In this document: positions 17,974 through 26,762 of the stretch, piece after piece | Layout: every line of letters begins with the position of its first letter | Position numbering within the stretch: position 1 is the stretch's first letter | Source: CAVWZH01 sp963765285 | GTDB taxonomy: Bacteria; Acidobacteriota; Terriglobia; Terriglobales; Acidobacteriaceae | DNA length: 64,000 bases | Direction of reading: 5' to 3' | Assembly (NCBI GenBank): GCA_963765285.1 | Contig: CAVXVR010000006.1 | Location: forward strand, 248,001-312,000 | Program-made: the position numbers and the translations under genes | The notes under the pieces: model-generated | The model's input: the letters and a program-made list of their open reading frames with translations, nothing else | Told to the model about the DNA's origin: nothing | Databases searched by the model: none

Positions 17974-20724
17974 ATGGATAGGACTACCTTAATCCCGCAG
18001 GTACGACTAAAAATGGAACCAGAGAGCTTGGGCTTGGAAGAAAACAAAAGCGCAGCACAAGACTTGAATCCCACCGGTCACGCCCACGAAGTCACACACG
18101 TCCTCACCCTGGACGAAATTGCCAACTTGGCCGCCACCGGGGGCCAACCCGCCGAAACTTTGATGAATGTCGTTGCCTTGATTGCCAAGCGATTCGAGAG
18201 CGACGTATGTTCAGCGTACCTGCTGGAGCCGGACCGCGCCAATCTGGTGCTGGCCGCGACTGTTGGCCTTCGCCGGGAGTGCATCGGCAACTTGCGCATG
18301 GCCATCCATGAGGGCCTGGCAGGCTTGGTGGCAGAACAGGTCCGCCCTGTCGCTGTGGAGCAGGCACAGAGCCACCCCCGCTTCAAGTACTTCCCGGAAG
18401 CCGGCGAAGATTCCTACCAGTCCTTCCTCGGCGTCCCGCTCATCGACCGGGGCGTTCTGCAGGGTGTTCTAGTCGTGCAAACCGCCGAGCCTCGGGATTT
18501 TCGTGAAGATGAAATCTACATGCTGACCGAGGCTGCGGCACAGGTGGCCCCGGTGGTGAGCGAAGCGCGGACATTGGATCGCTTCATTGCTCCCGCGCAG
18601 GAACGCCTTTGGACACTAGCCCGCAACCTGTGGTGGAGTTGGGACCACGACGCCGGCAGCTTGTTCCGCGATCTCGATCCGGTGCGCTGGAGGCAGCTCA
18701 ACCAAAATCCAGTTTCACTGTTGAAGGAATTTCCCCTCGCGAAACTGGAAACTCGCGCCGCAGAACTCGTCCTGCACAGCCGGGTCAACTACGCCTATCG
18801 CCGGATGCAGGAATACTTGCACGCGGACCGCACCTGGGGAACCCGCCACGCCGGGGTATTGCGGCCGTGTCCTGTGGCCTATTTTTCCGCTGAGTTCGGC
18901 CTGCACGAATCCCTTCCGGTCTATTCCGGCGGCCTCGGCGTTCTCGCGGGAGACCACATCAAGAGCGCGTCTGATCTTGCCATCCCGCTCGTCGGCATCG
19001 GCTTGTTTTACGGCCAGGGATATTTCCGCCAGCGTCTCGATCGCAATGGCTGGCAACAGGAAGAGTATCTGGAGACCGACGTCAACCAACTGCCGTTGGA
19101 GGTCGCGATCGGCAAGAACGGCCGGCCCGTAATGGTGACAGATCGAGACCCGCAGCGGCTCGATTCACGCTAAAGTCTGGCGAGTGAAAGTGGGACGCTG
19201 CGATTTGTTCCTGCTCGATTCCGATGTGGAGGGCAACACTCCGGACGATCGCGAGCTGACTTCCCGCCTCTATGGCGGTGACGCCCGCACGCGCATTCGG
19301 CAGGAACTGCTGCTTGGGGTCGGTGGCTTTCGTGCCCTCAAAGCCATGGGCATCACGCCCGGCGTTCTTCACCTGAACGAAGGGCACAGTGGGTTTGCGT
19401 GCTGGAAGCGATCCGCATGCGCATGGAAGAGGAAGGCATCGCGTTCGATGCCGCCGTACCCCGCGTATCGCGCGAAGTGGTCTTCACTACCCACACCCCG
19501 GTGCCTGCCGGGCATGATCGCTTCGATATGGAGCTCATCGAAGAACATCTTGGACCTCTGCGTGAAGTCCTCGGCCTTTCTCCGGAAAGCCTGATGGGAC
19601 TGGGGCGAGAGAATCCAACCAACCAGCAGGAGACATTTTGCATGACGGTGCTGGGCTTAAGACTCTCGCGCCGCGCCAACGCTGTTTCGGCCCTGCACGG
19701 AGAAGTCTCGCGGGCGATGTGGACCGGGCTCTGTCCGGGCAAACCCGAAGACGAAGTTCCGATCGGACACATCACCAACGGGGTTCACGTTCCCTCATGG
19801 CTTGCTCCCCAGATGTTCCGCCTCTATGACCGCCATCTGGGCGCGAATTGGCATCAGCACAGCAGCGAAGCCCGCATCTGGGAAGGCATCGAGAGCGTGG
19901 ACGACGGCGAACTCTGGGAGACCCACCTCAGCCTGAAATCGCAGCTTCTCGAGTTTGTCCGCCGACGCGCCGTCGAACAAGCCGAGCGCCGCGGCGAACC
20001 CCGAAAGGTTTTGCAGAGACTGGGCAAGGTTCTCAGTCCGGACGCCCTGACCATCGGATTTGCTCGCCGCTTTGCGACTTACAAGCGAGCCAACCTGATT
20101 CTGACAGACATCGAGAGCCTCGCATCGATGGTAAACGATCCCAAACGGCCCGTGCAGTTCGTGTTTGCCGGCAAAGCGCATCCCCACGACGAACCGGCTA
20201 AACGAATCCTGCAGCAGATTGCCGAATTGATGCGCAATCCCCGCTTCGCAGATAAGTTCGTCTTTGTCGAAGACTACGACATCAACGTGGGGCGTTATCT
20301 GGTGCAGGGCGTCGATGTCTGGCTGAACAATCCGCGTCGCCCGCTGGAGGCATCGGGCACAAGTGGTCAGAAAGTGGTTTTGAACGGAGGACTGAATCTT
20401 TCGGTGCTGGACGGCTGGTGGGCTGAGGCGTACGACGGCATGAACGGCTTCGCCATCGGAACGGGCAGGACGCATTCCAATATGAGTGTTCACGACACGC
20501 GCGACGGGGAAGAACTCCACCGGACACTTCGAGATGAAGTGATTCCGTTGTACTACCAGCGCGATCGCGACGGTCTGCCGCGCGGCTGGATTAAGCGCAT
20601 GAAGCGCACCATCCGCACCCTCGGTTGGCGCTTCAATGCCGACCGCATGGTCATGGATTACACGCTCAAGTGCTACGTTCCCGCTGCCGGGGGCACATCC
20701 AGCGACATGAGGTCCGCGTGGTGA
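17974..20724 (+). pseudogene. glgP: Alpha-glucan (glycogen) phosphorylase with N-terminal GAF domain; frame broken twice
   Basis: About 916 codons once two opposite single-base shifts are corrected: one extra base at 19138-19141, restoring VMVTIETRSGSIHAKVWRV, and one missing base at 19397-19402, restoring HSGFA(V)LEAIRM. Domain order: a GAF domain (about residues 45-200), DUF3417 (ERLWTLARNLWWSWDHDAGS), then the GT35 phosphorylase with AYFSAEFGLHES, HLNEGHSGF and the PLP-site region EASGTSGQKVVLNGGLN. The enzyme releases glucose-1-phosphate from alpha-1,4-glucans; the short DUF3417 type is common in actinobacteria and acidobacteria. The GAF domain suggests control by a small ligand, and I do not know a characterised example. 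Since both shifts cancel and all active-site blocks are intact, sequencing error is likelier than gene death. Confidence 0.85.
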
Positions 20725-20784
20725 TGCAGCGCCAGGCGCGGTATGGTCCGTCGCCATGGTTTGCGCCATGGAAGGAGCGGCGAA

Positions 20785-21132
20785 ATGCATAGCGCCATCG
20801 TAATTCTGCAAAGTGATCCGTCCCGCGCGGAGAACTTAGTCTCCGAGGTCAGACCAGTTTCTGAAGCCGTGTTTATTGTTCAATCCCTCCCGGAGCTGCA
20901 AACCCTGGCCTCGCAATTTCAAATTCGATTCGCAATCTTGGATTTGGATCTGGTAAGCATTCGGGAAATCGTCCGCCTCCGCCAGCAATTAGGTATTGAA
21001 ATCGTTTGTACCCACCACACGCCGGACGAAGGCATGTGGACCCAGGCGCTGGACGCCGGCGCGCTGGATTGCTGTTTTGACGATGACGGCCCGGCCATCT
21101 GCCGCGCCATTCGACAGACTCCGGCGGCATAG
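20785..21132 (+). CDS. Small receiver-like protein
   Basis: 115 residues from the ATG at 20785, preceded by GGAAGGAGCGG. The alternating pattern of IVILQSDPS, AVFIVQSLPEL, FAILDLDLVS, IEIVCTHHTP and DAGALDCCFDDD follows the beta-alpha order of a CheY-like receiver. An aspartate sits at the phosphoacceptor position (AILDLDL), but the usual acidic pair after strand 1 is reduced to a single Asp and the conserved lysine is absent. It therefore looks like a degenerate receiver without an output domain. It lies about 60 bases after the phosphorylase and 54 before the Fpg/Nei gene on the same strand. Function unknown; an adaptor role is possible. Confidence 0.6.
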   Translation: MHSAIVILQSDPSRAENLVSEVRPVSEAVFIVQSLPELQTLASQFQIRFAILDLDLVSIREIVRLRQQLGIEIVCTHHTPDEGMWTQALDAGALDCCFDDDGPAICRAIRQTPAA

Positions 21133-21186
21133 ACCAGGCCGCAGGATAAAGCCCCTGAAGGGCTGCGCAGTTTCCCCAGTGCAAAG

Positions 21187-22086
21187 ATGCCGGAACTCCC
21201 AGACCTCGTCGCTTATATCGACGCGCTCGAGTCGCGGATCGTAACCCAGCCAATTCAGCAAATACGTCTGGCGAGTCCATTTTTGCTGCGCACCGTTGAC
21301 CCCTCCATTAAAGACGTGGAAGGTCACACCGTGCGCCAACTGCGGCGGATCGGCAAGCGAATCGCCATTGGAGTGGAGGGCGATCTCTGGCTGGTGTTGC
21401 ATCTGATGATCGCCGGACGCTTGCACTGGCGACAGCCCGGCGCAAAGTTGGCAGGACGGCAAAATCTCGCGGCCTTCGATTTCCCCAACGGCTCCCTCGT
21501 CCTTACCGAAGCCGGAGCAAAGCGTCGCGCGTCGCTGTATGTGTTGCGTGGAGAGGAAGGGTTGAAATCCGTCGACCCCGGTGGAATCGAGGTTTGCACC
21601 AGTGATCTTGGTTCATTTCGTAGCGCGCTCACCGCCGAGAATCGCACGCTCAAGAGAGCTCTCACCGATCCCCGCATCGTCAGTGGAATCGGCAATGCCT
21701 ATTCCGATGAAATTCTGCACGCTGCCAAACTATCTCCGATTGCACTCACGCAGAAACTGAAACCAGAGGAGTGGGAACGCCTCTTTACCGCGACTCGCAA
21801 TACTCTCCAGCTCTGGATCGACCGGTTGCGTCACGAAGCAGAAAGGGACTTTCCGGAAAAGGTGACTGCTTTTCGCCCAGAGATGGCGGTACATGGACGT
21901 TATGGAAAACCATGCCCGAGATGCGGAGAAACTATTCAGCGAATTCGTTACGCCGACAACGAAACCAACTATTGCCCTGGTTGCCAAACCGGCGGAAAGC
22001 TTCTGGCAGATCGAAGTCTCTCGCGACTGTTGCGGACCGATTGGCCGCGCACGATGGATGAACTTGAGGCATTAAAACGCAGGTAG
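21187..22086 (+). CDS. Fpg/Nei family DNA glycosylase
   Basis: 299 residues. The mature N-terminus begins Pro2-Glu3 (MPELPD), the catalytic pair of the family, with Asp instead of the usual Glu at position 6. A lysine in RIGKRIAI fits the beta-elimination lysine. RIVSGIGNAYSDEILHAAKL is the helix-two-turn-helix. The C-terminal zinc finger is CPRCGETIQRIRYADN followed by a CPGC pair, four cysteines with 16 residues between the pairs. The enzyme excises oxidised bases and nicks the abasic site. Length exceeds E. coli Fpg by about 30 residues, mostly after the zinc finger. It is probably the last gene of the plus-strand run, followed by a repeat with a strong hairpin. Confidence 0.93.
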   Translation: MPELPDLVAYIDALESRIVTQPIQQIRLASPFLLRTVDPSIKDVEGHTVRQLRRIGKRIAIGVEGDLWLVLHLMIAGRLHWRQPGAKLAGRQNLAAFDFPNGSLVLTEAGAKRRASLYVLRGEEGLKSVDPGGIEVCTSDLGSFRSALTAENRTLKRALTDPRIVSGIGNAYSDEILHAAKLSPIALTQKLKPEEWERLFTATRNTLQLWIDRLRHEAERDFPEKVTAFRPEMAVHGRYGKPCPRCGETIQRIRYADNETNYCPGCQTGGKLLADRSLSRLLRTDWPRTMDELEALKRR

Positions 22087-22110
22087 GGTTCTCAAGAGAC
22101 TAAAAAATCT

Positions 22111-22194
22111 GGCCGGGTGCCCCATCCTTTCCGCGCACTCTGCGGAAAGGGTGGGCTTCCTCTATTGATTGAAATATTCAAGGACTAGAAAGAA
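22111..22194. repeat. Long-hairpin interspersed repeat, copy 1
   Basis: A roughly 84-base sequence that recurs, with few differences, at 22847-22930. It contains CCTTTCCGC and GCGGAAAGG arms around a short loop and is extended by CCCA/TGGG, giving a stem of about 12 pairs. The two copies bracket the VOC gene in the same orientation. Confidence 0.75.
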
Positions 22195-22269
22195 AACTTG
22201 CCGAATAAAAATGCGCCCCGGCAATGGTGCGCGAGGCATGGAACTAAGAGCAAACGTAGTGGAAGGCCC

Positions 22270-22785
22270 TCAGGGCTTTGCGGGCAGCGGCTGCCAGAGT
22301 TCAATCTTATTTCCATCCGAGTCATAGATCCAGGCAAAGCGGCCGTAGGATTCATCCATTCGTTTGGGGTCGATCTTGACTCCCTCTTGTTTTAGGCGGT
22401 CGAGCAAAGCATCCATATCATCCACGATGTAGTTGATCATGAACGGTGCCGGGCTGGGATCAAGATATTTGGTGGAGGCCGGGAAAATAGTCCAAACTGT
22501 AACGTGTTCCTTTTGCGGGTCGTCGTGTTCGCGCCACGGAAGCATGGCGCCTGAGCCTGTGTCAGCGAGTCCAAGATGCTTCGCATACCATTCGCGCATC
22601 TGATCACGATTGGCGGATTTGAAGAAGACACCGCCGATTCCAAGGATGCGCCCGCGCTGCTCCTCTTTGACAGGCGGCTTCGCCTTTTCAGCTTGCGGAG
22701 ATTTCACTTCCTGTCCTCCCATTGAGCTGGCCGAAATGAGCAACAGCGAGCCGAGCGCAATTGTGCTCCAGAGTATTCCTTGCAT
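22270..22785 (-). CDS. Exported VOC (glyoxalase/bleomycin-resistance fold) family protein
   Basis: 171 residues from the ATG at 22785; another ATG at 22800 is possible. The hydrophobic N-terminus MQGILWSTIALGSLLLISAS indicates export. The rest is a single VOC domain: GIGGVFFKSANRDQMREWYA, then PFMINYIVDDMDALLDRLKQ, and the closing IYDSDGNKIELWQP, which carries the metal-binding Glu. VOC proteins bind divalent metal and act as isomerases, dioxygenases or binding proteins; an exported single-domain member suggests a periplasmic role that cannot be specified. The gene lies between two direct copies of a hairpin repeat. The frame is open upstream through the tRNA gene, but that part is not coding. 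Confidence 0.8.
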   Translation of the reverse strand: MQGILWSTIALGSLLLISASSMGGQEVKSPQAEKAKPPVKEEQRGRILGIGGVFFKSANRDQMREWYAKHLGLADTGSGAMLPWREHDDPQKEHVTVWTIFPASTKYLDPSPAPFMINYIVDDMDALLDRLKQEGVKIDPKRMDESYGRFAWIYDSDGNKIELWQPLPAKP

Positions 22786-22846
22786 CGGCGGATTATACAT
22801 AAGCTTCGATTCGAATGGAGAAAACGGTTCGCTTACCCGTCTAGCC

Positions 22847-22930
22847 GGCCGGGTGCCCCATCCTTTCCGCGCACTTTGCGGAAAGGGTGGGCTTATACTA
22901 CGGATTGAAATATTGAAGGGATTAGAAAAT
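22847..22930. repeat. Long-hairpin interspersed repeat, copy 2
   Basis: Second copy of the 22111-22194 repeat. It starts with GGCCGGGTGCCCCATCC and ends with the GATTGAAATATT block two bases before the tRNA-Ser 3' end. The hairpin arms are intact, with one loop difference (T for C). Confidence 0.75.
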
Positions 22931-22931
22931 A

Positions 22932-23021
22932 TGGCGGAGAGAGTGGGATTCGAACCCACGTTAGAGTTTCCCCTAAACACGCTTTCCAAGCGTGCGCCTT
23001 CAGCCACTCGGCCATCTCTCC
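22932..23021 (-). tRNA. tRNA-Ser (anticodon GGA)
   Basis: Read on the minus strand from 23021. The acceptor arms GGAGAGA and TCTCTCC pair, the D arm is GCCGAGTGGCTGAAGGC, and the anticodon stem-loop contains CTTGGAAAG with anticodon GGA. A long class-II variable arm follows, then the T arm GGGTTCGAATCCC. Discriminator G and an encoded CCA end at 22932. Length is 90 bases, normal for tRNA-Ser. Confidence 0.97.
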
Positions 23022-23196
23022 GTTCGGACCGCTGCAGGAAGCAACGTTGGGAAGCGACTGGAGGTGCTGCGAACCAGGCAGTCATCAGGGACTGCCTCGA
23101 TCGCTTCCGCTTCGATTCTATGGCCCCGCGAGCGGAAACCGCAACCCAGAGAGCTCAGCAAAAGGATCTGGACGTGCGCGAACCACTCGTTGTGGC

Positions 23197-23679
23197 CTAC
23201 TTCTCTCCTTGTTCGTGCAACTGCTGCGCCAGGTAGTTCTCGATGCCCATCTCATCGATCGCGTGTAACTGCCCTTCCAGCCAGTCGATGTGCTCTTCCT
23301 CATCCACCAGAATCTTTTCCAGCAGCTCGCGCGAGCCGTTGTCGCCGGCCTTCACGCATGTCTGGATGCCCTCGTTCAGCCGCTTTACCGCGTCATACTC
23401 CACATTCAGATCGTTCTGCAATTGCGCCTTCACCGTCTGTCCGATATTGATCTTGAAGTAGTCGGACATGTTGGGCGTTCCGTCGAGGTAGAGGATATGT
23501 TCCATCAGCTTTTCGGCGTGCTGCATCTCTTCGATCGATTCCTTGCGGGTATGCTTCGCCAGCTTTTCGTAGCCCCAGTTCTCGCACATCTCGGCGTGCA
23601 AGAAGTATTGGTTGATCGCGGTCAGCTCCGCTTTCAGCACCTGGTTGAGCACGACAATTACTTTCGGATCGCCTTTCAC
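23197..23679 (-). CDS. bfr: Bacterioferritin
   Basis: 160 residues from the GTG at 23679, which follows GAGGCGAAAC and gives the family N-terminus (MKGDPKVI). Earlier in-frame ATGs would add about 23 residues not found in bacterioferritins. Ferroxidase ligands are visible: Glu18 (LKAELTAINQY), Glu51 and His54 (SIEEMQHAEK), the Glu in LNVEYDAV, and Glu plus His in VDEEEHIDWLE. Met52, the haem ligand, is present, so this is a true haem-binding Bfr rather than a plain ferritin. It stores iron in a 24-mer and limits oxidative damage. It stands alone between the tRNA and the LuxR-type regulator; no Fur box was recognised. Confidence 0.95.
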   Translation of the reverse strand: MKGDPKVIVVLNQVLKAELTAINQYFLHAEMCENWGYEKLAKHTRKESIEEMQHAEKLMEHILYLDGTPNMSDYFKINIGQTVKAQLQNDLNVEYDAVKRLNEGIQTCVKAGDNGSRELLEKILVDEEEHIDWLEGQLHAIDEMGIENYLAQQLHEQGEK

Positions 23680-23833
23680 GTTTCGCCTCGCTTGATTTGA
23701 TTTCCGAGCCAGATATCGGTTCGCCGTCCGCTCTTCTCCCGGCAGCATCTGCGACGGAGAAGCAGGAATACGGATAATTTGTGCAGGAAGAATATAGCAC
23801 TCGCGAATGGATGGAGAGAGGAAGTTCCGGGAA

Positions 23834-24646
23834 CTACGAGGGTTTCTCGGGGCTTACGGCCGCTGCCAATTCAGGCTGAGCCGCGCCGTTGGTCGGCGAG
23901 GCTTGCTGTGGCGGGACGGCCATTTTGGCCCCGTCAAGCACGCGATTGTGCAAGCAGAATAATGCCAACTCGAGCCGGTCGGCAACGCCCAGTTTGTCAT
24001 ACACCTTGCGCAGGTAGTTCTTGACCACCTGCTCGGTCGTTCCCACCCTCAGGGCGATTTCTTTGTTTTTCATGCCCTGAGTCACGCAGGAGACGATCAG
24101 CGCTTCCTTGGGGGTAAGCTGTACCTTGGTGCGCCCTGCGGCCGGCCGCGAACCCTGCGTGCGGAAGGCTTCCAGCACCCATTGAACCCCCTTACTGTCG
24201 AGCCAAAGCTCGCCCTGCGAAACTTTGCGCAGGCAGTCCACCAGCATTTCCGGTTCCACTTCGCGGGAGACAATGCCGTGGGCGCCGCGGCGGAATAGAT
24301 CCAGTGTCAGTTCTTCATTGGGCTCCGGAATAACCACCACCATCCGCAACGTAGGAACTTGCCGCAGCAGATCGGCCACGGCTTCGACCGGATTGGGGGC
24401 CAGGGCAGCCTCAAAAATCAGAATGTCGGAGCTGAATTTGCGAATTGCGGAAGCCGTTTGCGCCAGCGTTTCCGATTGCCCCACCACGCGGAGATCGTCT
24501 TCCAGGGCAAAGATCTTCCGCAGCCCGGCGCGAAAAATGGCCTGGGTGTCGGCTACGATGACGCGGATGAAGTTGTCCGCGCCGTCGCCCTGGTGCGGCG
24601 GCCCGCCCATCGTCTCTTCTCCCACGCTGACCGGAATGCTCGCCAT
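23834..24646 (-). CDS. NarL/LuxR-type regulator with degenerate receiver domain
   Basis: 270 residues. The N-terminal receiver fold (about residues 27-150) lacks the phosphorylation site. The phosphoacceptor Asp is Glu79 (DILIFEAAL), the acidic pair is Ala32-Asp33, the conserved Thr position has Pro and the conserved Lys is Arg128. The C-terminal LuxR helix-turn-helix is intact (LTPKEALIVSCVTQGMKNKE, then VVKNYLRKVYDKLGV). The Glu may mimic permanent phosphorylation, or the receiver may sense another signal. It follows the PilZ gene by 18 bases on the same strand, hinting at shared expression with a c-di-GMP receptor. A Pro/Ala-rich tail of about 35 residues ends the protein. Targets unknown. 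Confidence 0.88.
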   Translation of the reverse strand: MASIPVSVGEETMGGPPHQGDGADNFIRVIVADTQAIFRAGLRKIFALEDDLRVVGQSETLAQTASAIRKFSSDILIFEAALAPNPVEAVADLLRQVPTLRMVVVIPEPNEELTLDLFRRGAHGIVSREVEPEMLVDCLRKVSQGELWLDSKGVQWVLEAFRTQGSRPAAGRTKVQLTPKEALIVSCVTQGMKNKEIALRVGTTEQVVKNYLRKVYDKLGVADRLELALFCLHNRVLDGAKMAVPPQQASPTNGAAQPELAAAVSPEKPS

Positions 24647-24664
24647 TACTTTCCTGCTGCGGGC

Positions 24665-25102
24665 TTAGCCGCGCTCAAAACGGTATTCATCGATGACCAC
24701 GCCTACACCCCGCCGGCCATCCTCCTCAAAACTGCGCACCACCCGGCCGCGGCAGTCAATCTGCACGTCGGCTTCGGTGCCGACCACATTCGCGGGGAGT
24801 GAGATCGTGAAATCCACCGGCGAACCGATGGGCATCTCCGAATCCAACTGAAACAACACTCCGTTGGCGGAGATGTTCTGGGTTTCGGTGGAGCTCGCAC
24901 CCGCAGTGGACTTTACCGAGATCGGCAGCTTGATCGGAAAGCGCGCCGCGCTCTGCATGTCGGGATAGCGGTTGCGCCCGGATCGTTTGCCCGCGACTTC
25001 ACCCTTACCCGGTTCCTGTATCACTGGGGAAGAATCCTCGGCCTGCAGCTCGTCGAAGCCATCGCGTTCCCCGTTTCCCGTGGTTCGCCCATTGTTGGAC
25101 AT
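24665..25102 (-). CDS. PilZ domain protein (c-di-GMP receptor candidate)
   Basis: 145 residues. After a polar, low-complexity N-terminus of about 45 residues comes a PilZ-like beta barrel: RFPIKLPISVKS, NISANGVLFQLDSEMPIGSP and VDFTISLPANVV, ending with GVGVVIDEYRF. The N[S/I]SxxG element (NISANGV) of PilZ is present; the upstream RxxxR element is only weakly matched (RNRYPDMQSAAR). It may therefore bind c-di-GMP or be a non-binding PilZ. It is co-directional with, and 18 bases from, the degenerate-receiver LuxR gene. A GGDEF protein is encoded about 8.5 kb away, but no direct link is shown. Confidence 0.78.
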   Translation of the reverse strand: MSNNGRTTGNGERDGFDELQAEDSSPVIQEPGKGEVAGKRSGRNRYPDMQSAARFPIKLPISVKSTAGASSTETQNISANGVLFQLDSEMPIGSPVDFTISLPANVVGTEADVQIDCRGRVVRSFEEDGRRGVGVVIDEYRFERG

Positions 25103-25207
25103 TACGCACGCAGCTTACACCCCGGAACCAGACCATAAAAGTTACCGAAGTCATGGAACTATAGGGCGTAAAGTCTTGTAGATCATGGAATTGCAGGGAA
25201 TTCTACG

Positions 25208-25312
25208 AGCCATCAGCCGTCAGCTATCAGCCGTCAGTGCGGACAACATCGACACTTAAGATTTCGAGAGGCGTGGTTTAACTGAAGGCTGAAGGCTGAT
25301 GGCTGGTGGGCT
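25208..25312. repeat. Imperfect inverted repeat cluster
   Basis: Left side GCCATCAGCCGTCAG followed by a CTATCAGCCGTCAG copy; right side CTGAAGGCTGAAGGCTGATGGCTGG. The arms are reverse-complementary with a few mismatches and could form a long hairpin downstream of the TldE gene, acting as a transcript end or REP-like element. Confidence 0.55.
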
Positions 25313-25316
25313 GCTT

Positions 25317-26693
25317 CTAGAACTTCGTGACTTCCGTGAAGTTGAACTCGTGCACTTTCATCGCCGGCGCAACCATGTCGAATGACTCCTCGCCGCTGGC
25401 ACGCAGCGGCGTACTCATCTGCTCCACATTCGAAAGCAGATGGAGCAGGCTTTCATTGAACCGAAAATTCAAGACGCCATGCCGGACTTTGCCGTCTTCC
25501 ACGTAAAACGTGCCATCGCGTGTCATGCCCGTAAGAATCTTTTCGTAAGGGTCAACCTCGCGGATGTACCACAAGCGAGTGACCAGAATGCCGCGGTCGG
25601 TTGACGCGATCATCTGGTCGACAGTTTTCGGCTCTGACGGTGTGCCAAACACAATATTCATCGGCGCTTCGCCCATTTCGTTAGGCAGAGGAAAGCCGTG
25701 CCCGGTCACTTCAATGTGACCCACTTTCTCTTTGTACTCCGACTGCTTCATCTTCTCGGCCGTCGCGCGCGCATAGACCAGGCGTTTGACTACGCCATTC
25801 TCGATCAGTTGCACCCGTTGCCGAGGCATACCTTCGCCATCGAACGGCGCGCCGGATTGCAACGAGTGACCGACGTCATCCCAGATGTCGATGTTGTCTC
25901 CAAAAATCTTCGTACCCAGGCGATTGTTCAGGAACGACCGCTGATCGAGAATCGCCAGTCCGCCGAAATCGAAGAACATGAAGCCGGCCAGGTCGAGCAC
26001 CGCGGCCGGTTCCAGAATCACCGTGTATTTTCCCGGAACAATCTTTTTCGGGTAGGCCGAGTCCTGGGCTTTTTTCGCAGCCGTCTCGGCCAGCAACAAC
26101 GGGTCGAGGTTGGATACATCCGGCGAATTCGCTTTTTGCCAGCCCGAAGAATCCGCCGCCAGCATGGTGATGGAAATTTCAGAAGAAGTCTGAGTGTGCC
26201 AGTCGCTCAAGCCGCGCGAGTTGAAGATTCCCTCCGCCGATTCTGACGTCGAAAAAATACCCGCCGCCGTCAGCCGCCGCTTCTCCGCGATCGCGACGAT
26301 CTTCTTAACCGCCTCCGCCCGCTGCTCCGGAGTGACGCCTGCGGTCTGCGGAAAATATCTGGACGGCAACGCCGGAGAGCTTTCGCCCGCGGGCTCCGCC
26401 ATGGGCAGCAGATCGGAATCCGGCTCCTGAACCTTCGCCAAGGCCTCCGACGTCTCGACTACCCGCCTCAGACTGTCGTCATCGAACTTGTTGGTGGTCG
26501 AGCGCGCCGTCCGGCCGCCCAGGACCGTGCGCACCGAAACTGCATAATTCTCTTCTGCAACATTCTGATGAATCGTGTTGTTGGCAAATCGCGTCAGGGC
26601 AGAGCGGCCACCATAGAACAACGCCTCCACTTCGTCCGCAGAGGAATATCGTTTGATCTTCTCGAAGAGATCACCCGCCGTCTCGCGATTCAT
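25317..26693 (-). CDS. TldE/PmbA family protein (metalloprotease partner subunit)
   Basis: 458 residues matching the TldE/PmbA branch of the U62 peptidase fold: LFYGGRSALTRFANNTIHQN near the start, IFNSRGLSDWHTQTSSEISI in the middle and MPRQRVQLIENGVVKRLVY with TGHGFP towards the end. There is no HExxxH motif, as expected for the non-catalytic partner. In E. coli TldD and TldE form a heterodimeric zinc protease that trims unfolded peptides and processes microcin B17 and the CcdA antitoxin. It lies 69 bases after the TldD gene on the same strand, separated only by a degenerate intergenic repeat. No ribosomally made peptide precursor was recognised nearby. The natural substrate is unknown. Confidence 0.9.
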   Translation of the reverse strand: MNRETAGDLFEKIKRYSSADEVEALFYGGRSALTRFANNTIHQNVAEENYAVSVRTVLGGRTARSTTNKFDDDSLRRVVETSEALAKVQEPDSDLLPMAEPAGESSPALPSRYFPQTAGVTPEQRAEAVKKIVAIAEKRRLTAAGIFSTSESAEGIFNSRGLSDWHTQTSSEISITMLAADSSGWQKANSPDVSNLDPLLLAETAAKKAQDSAYPKKIVPGKYTVILEPAAVLDLAGFMFFDFGGLAILDQRSFLNNRLGTKIFGDNIDIWDDVGHSLQSGAPFDGEGMPRQRVQLIENGVVKRLVYARATAEKMKQSEYKEKVGHIEVTGHGFPLPNEMGEAPMNIVFGTPSEPKTVDQMIASTDRGILVTRLWYIREVDPYEKILTGMTRDGTFYVEDGKVRHGVLNFRFNESLLHLLSNVEQMSTPLRASGEESFDMVAPAMKVHEFNFTEVTKF

Positions 26694-26699
26694 TCTTCC

Positions 26700-26760
26700 T
26701 GTGTCCTCTGTGCCCTCTGTGGTTAAATCCCCTCTGAGTCCTCAGCGTCCTCGGTGGTGG
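26700..26760. repeat. CTCTGTG-type degenerate repeat between tldE and tldD
   Basis: Short imperfect units of the form GTCCTCTGTG(GTTAA) on the plus strand (GTGTCCTCTGTGCCCTCTG, then TGAGTCCTCAGCGTCCTCGG). The same repeat family is found at 46144, 52029, 52534, 55958 and 62039, always intergenic or at gene ends. Confidence 0.7.
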
Positions 26761-26762
26761 AA

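Noticed and set aside
19138..19402. Programmed frameshifting in the phosphorylase gene
   Set aside because: Two opposite shifts without slippery heptamers or downstream pseudoknots, and similar lesions in neighbouring genes, point to sequence error instead.
22270..23085. Extended 271-residue version of the VOC protein
   Set aside because: The extension runs through the tRNA-Ser gene and the hairpin repeat, which cannot be coding in this frame.
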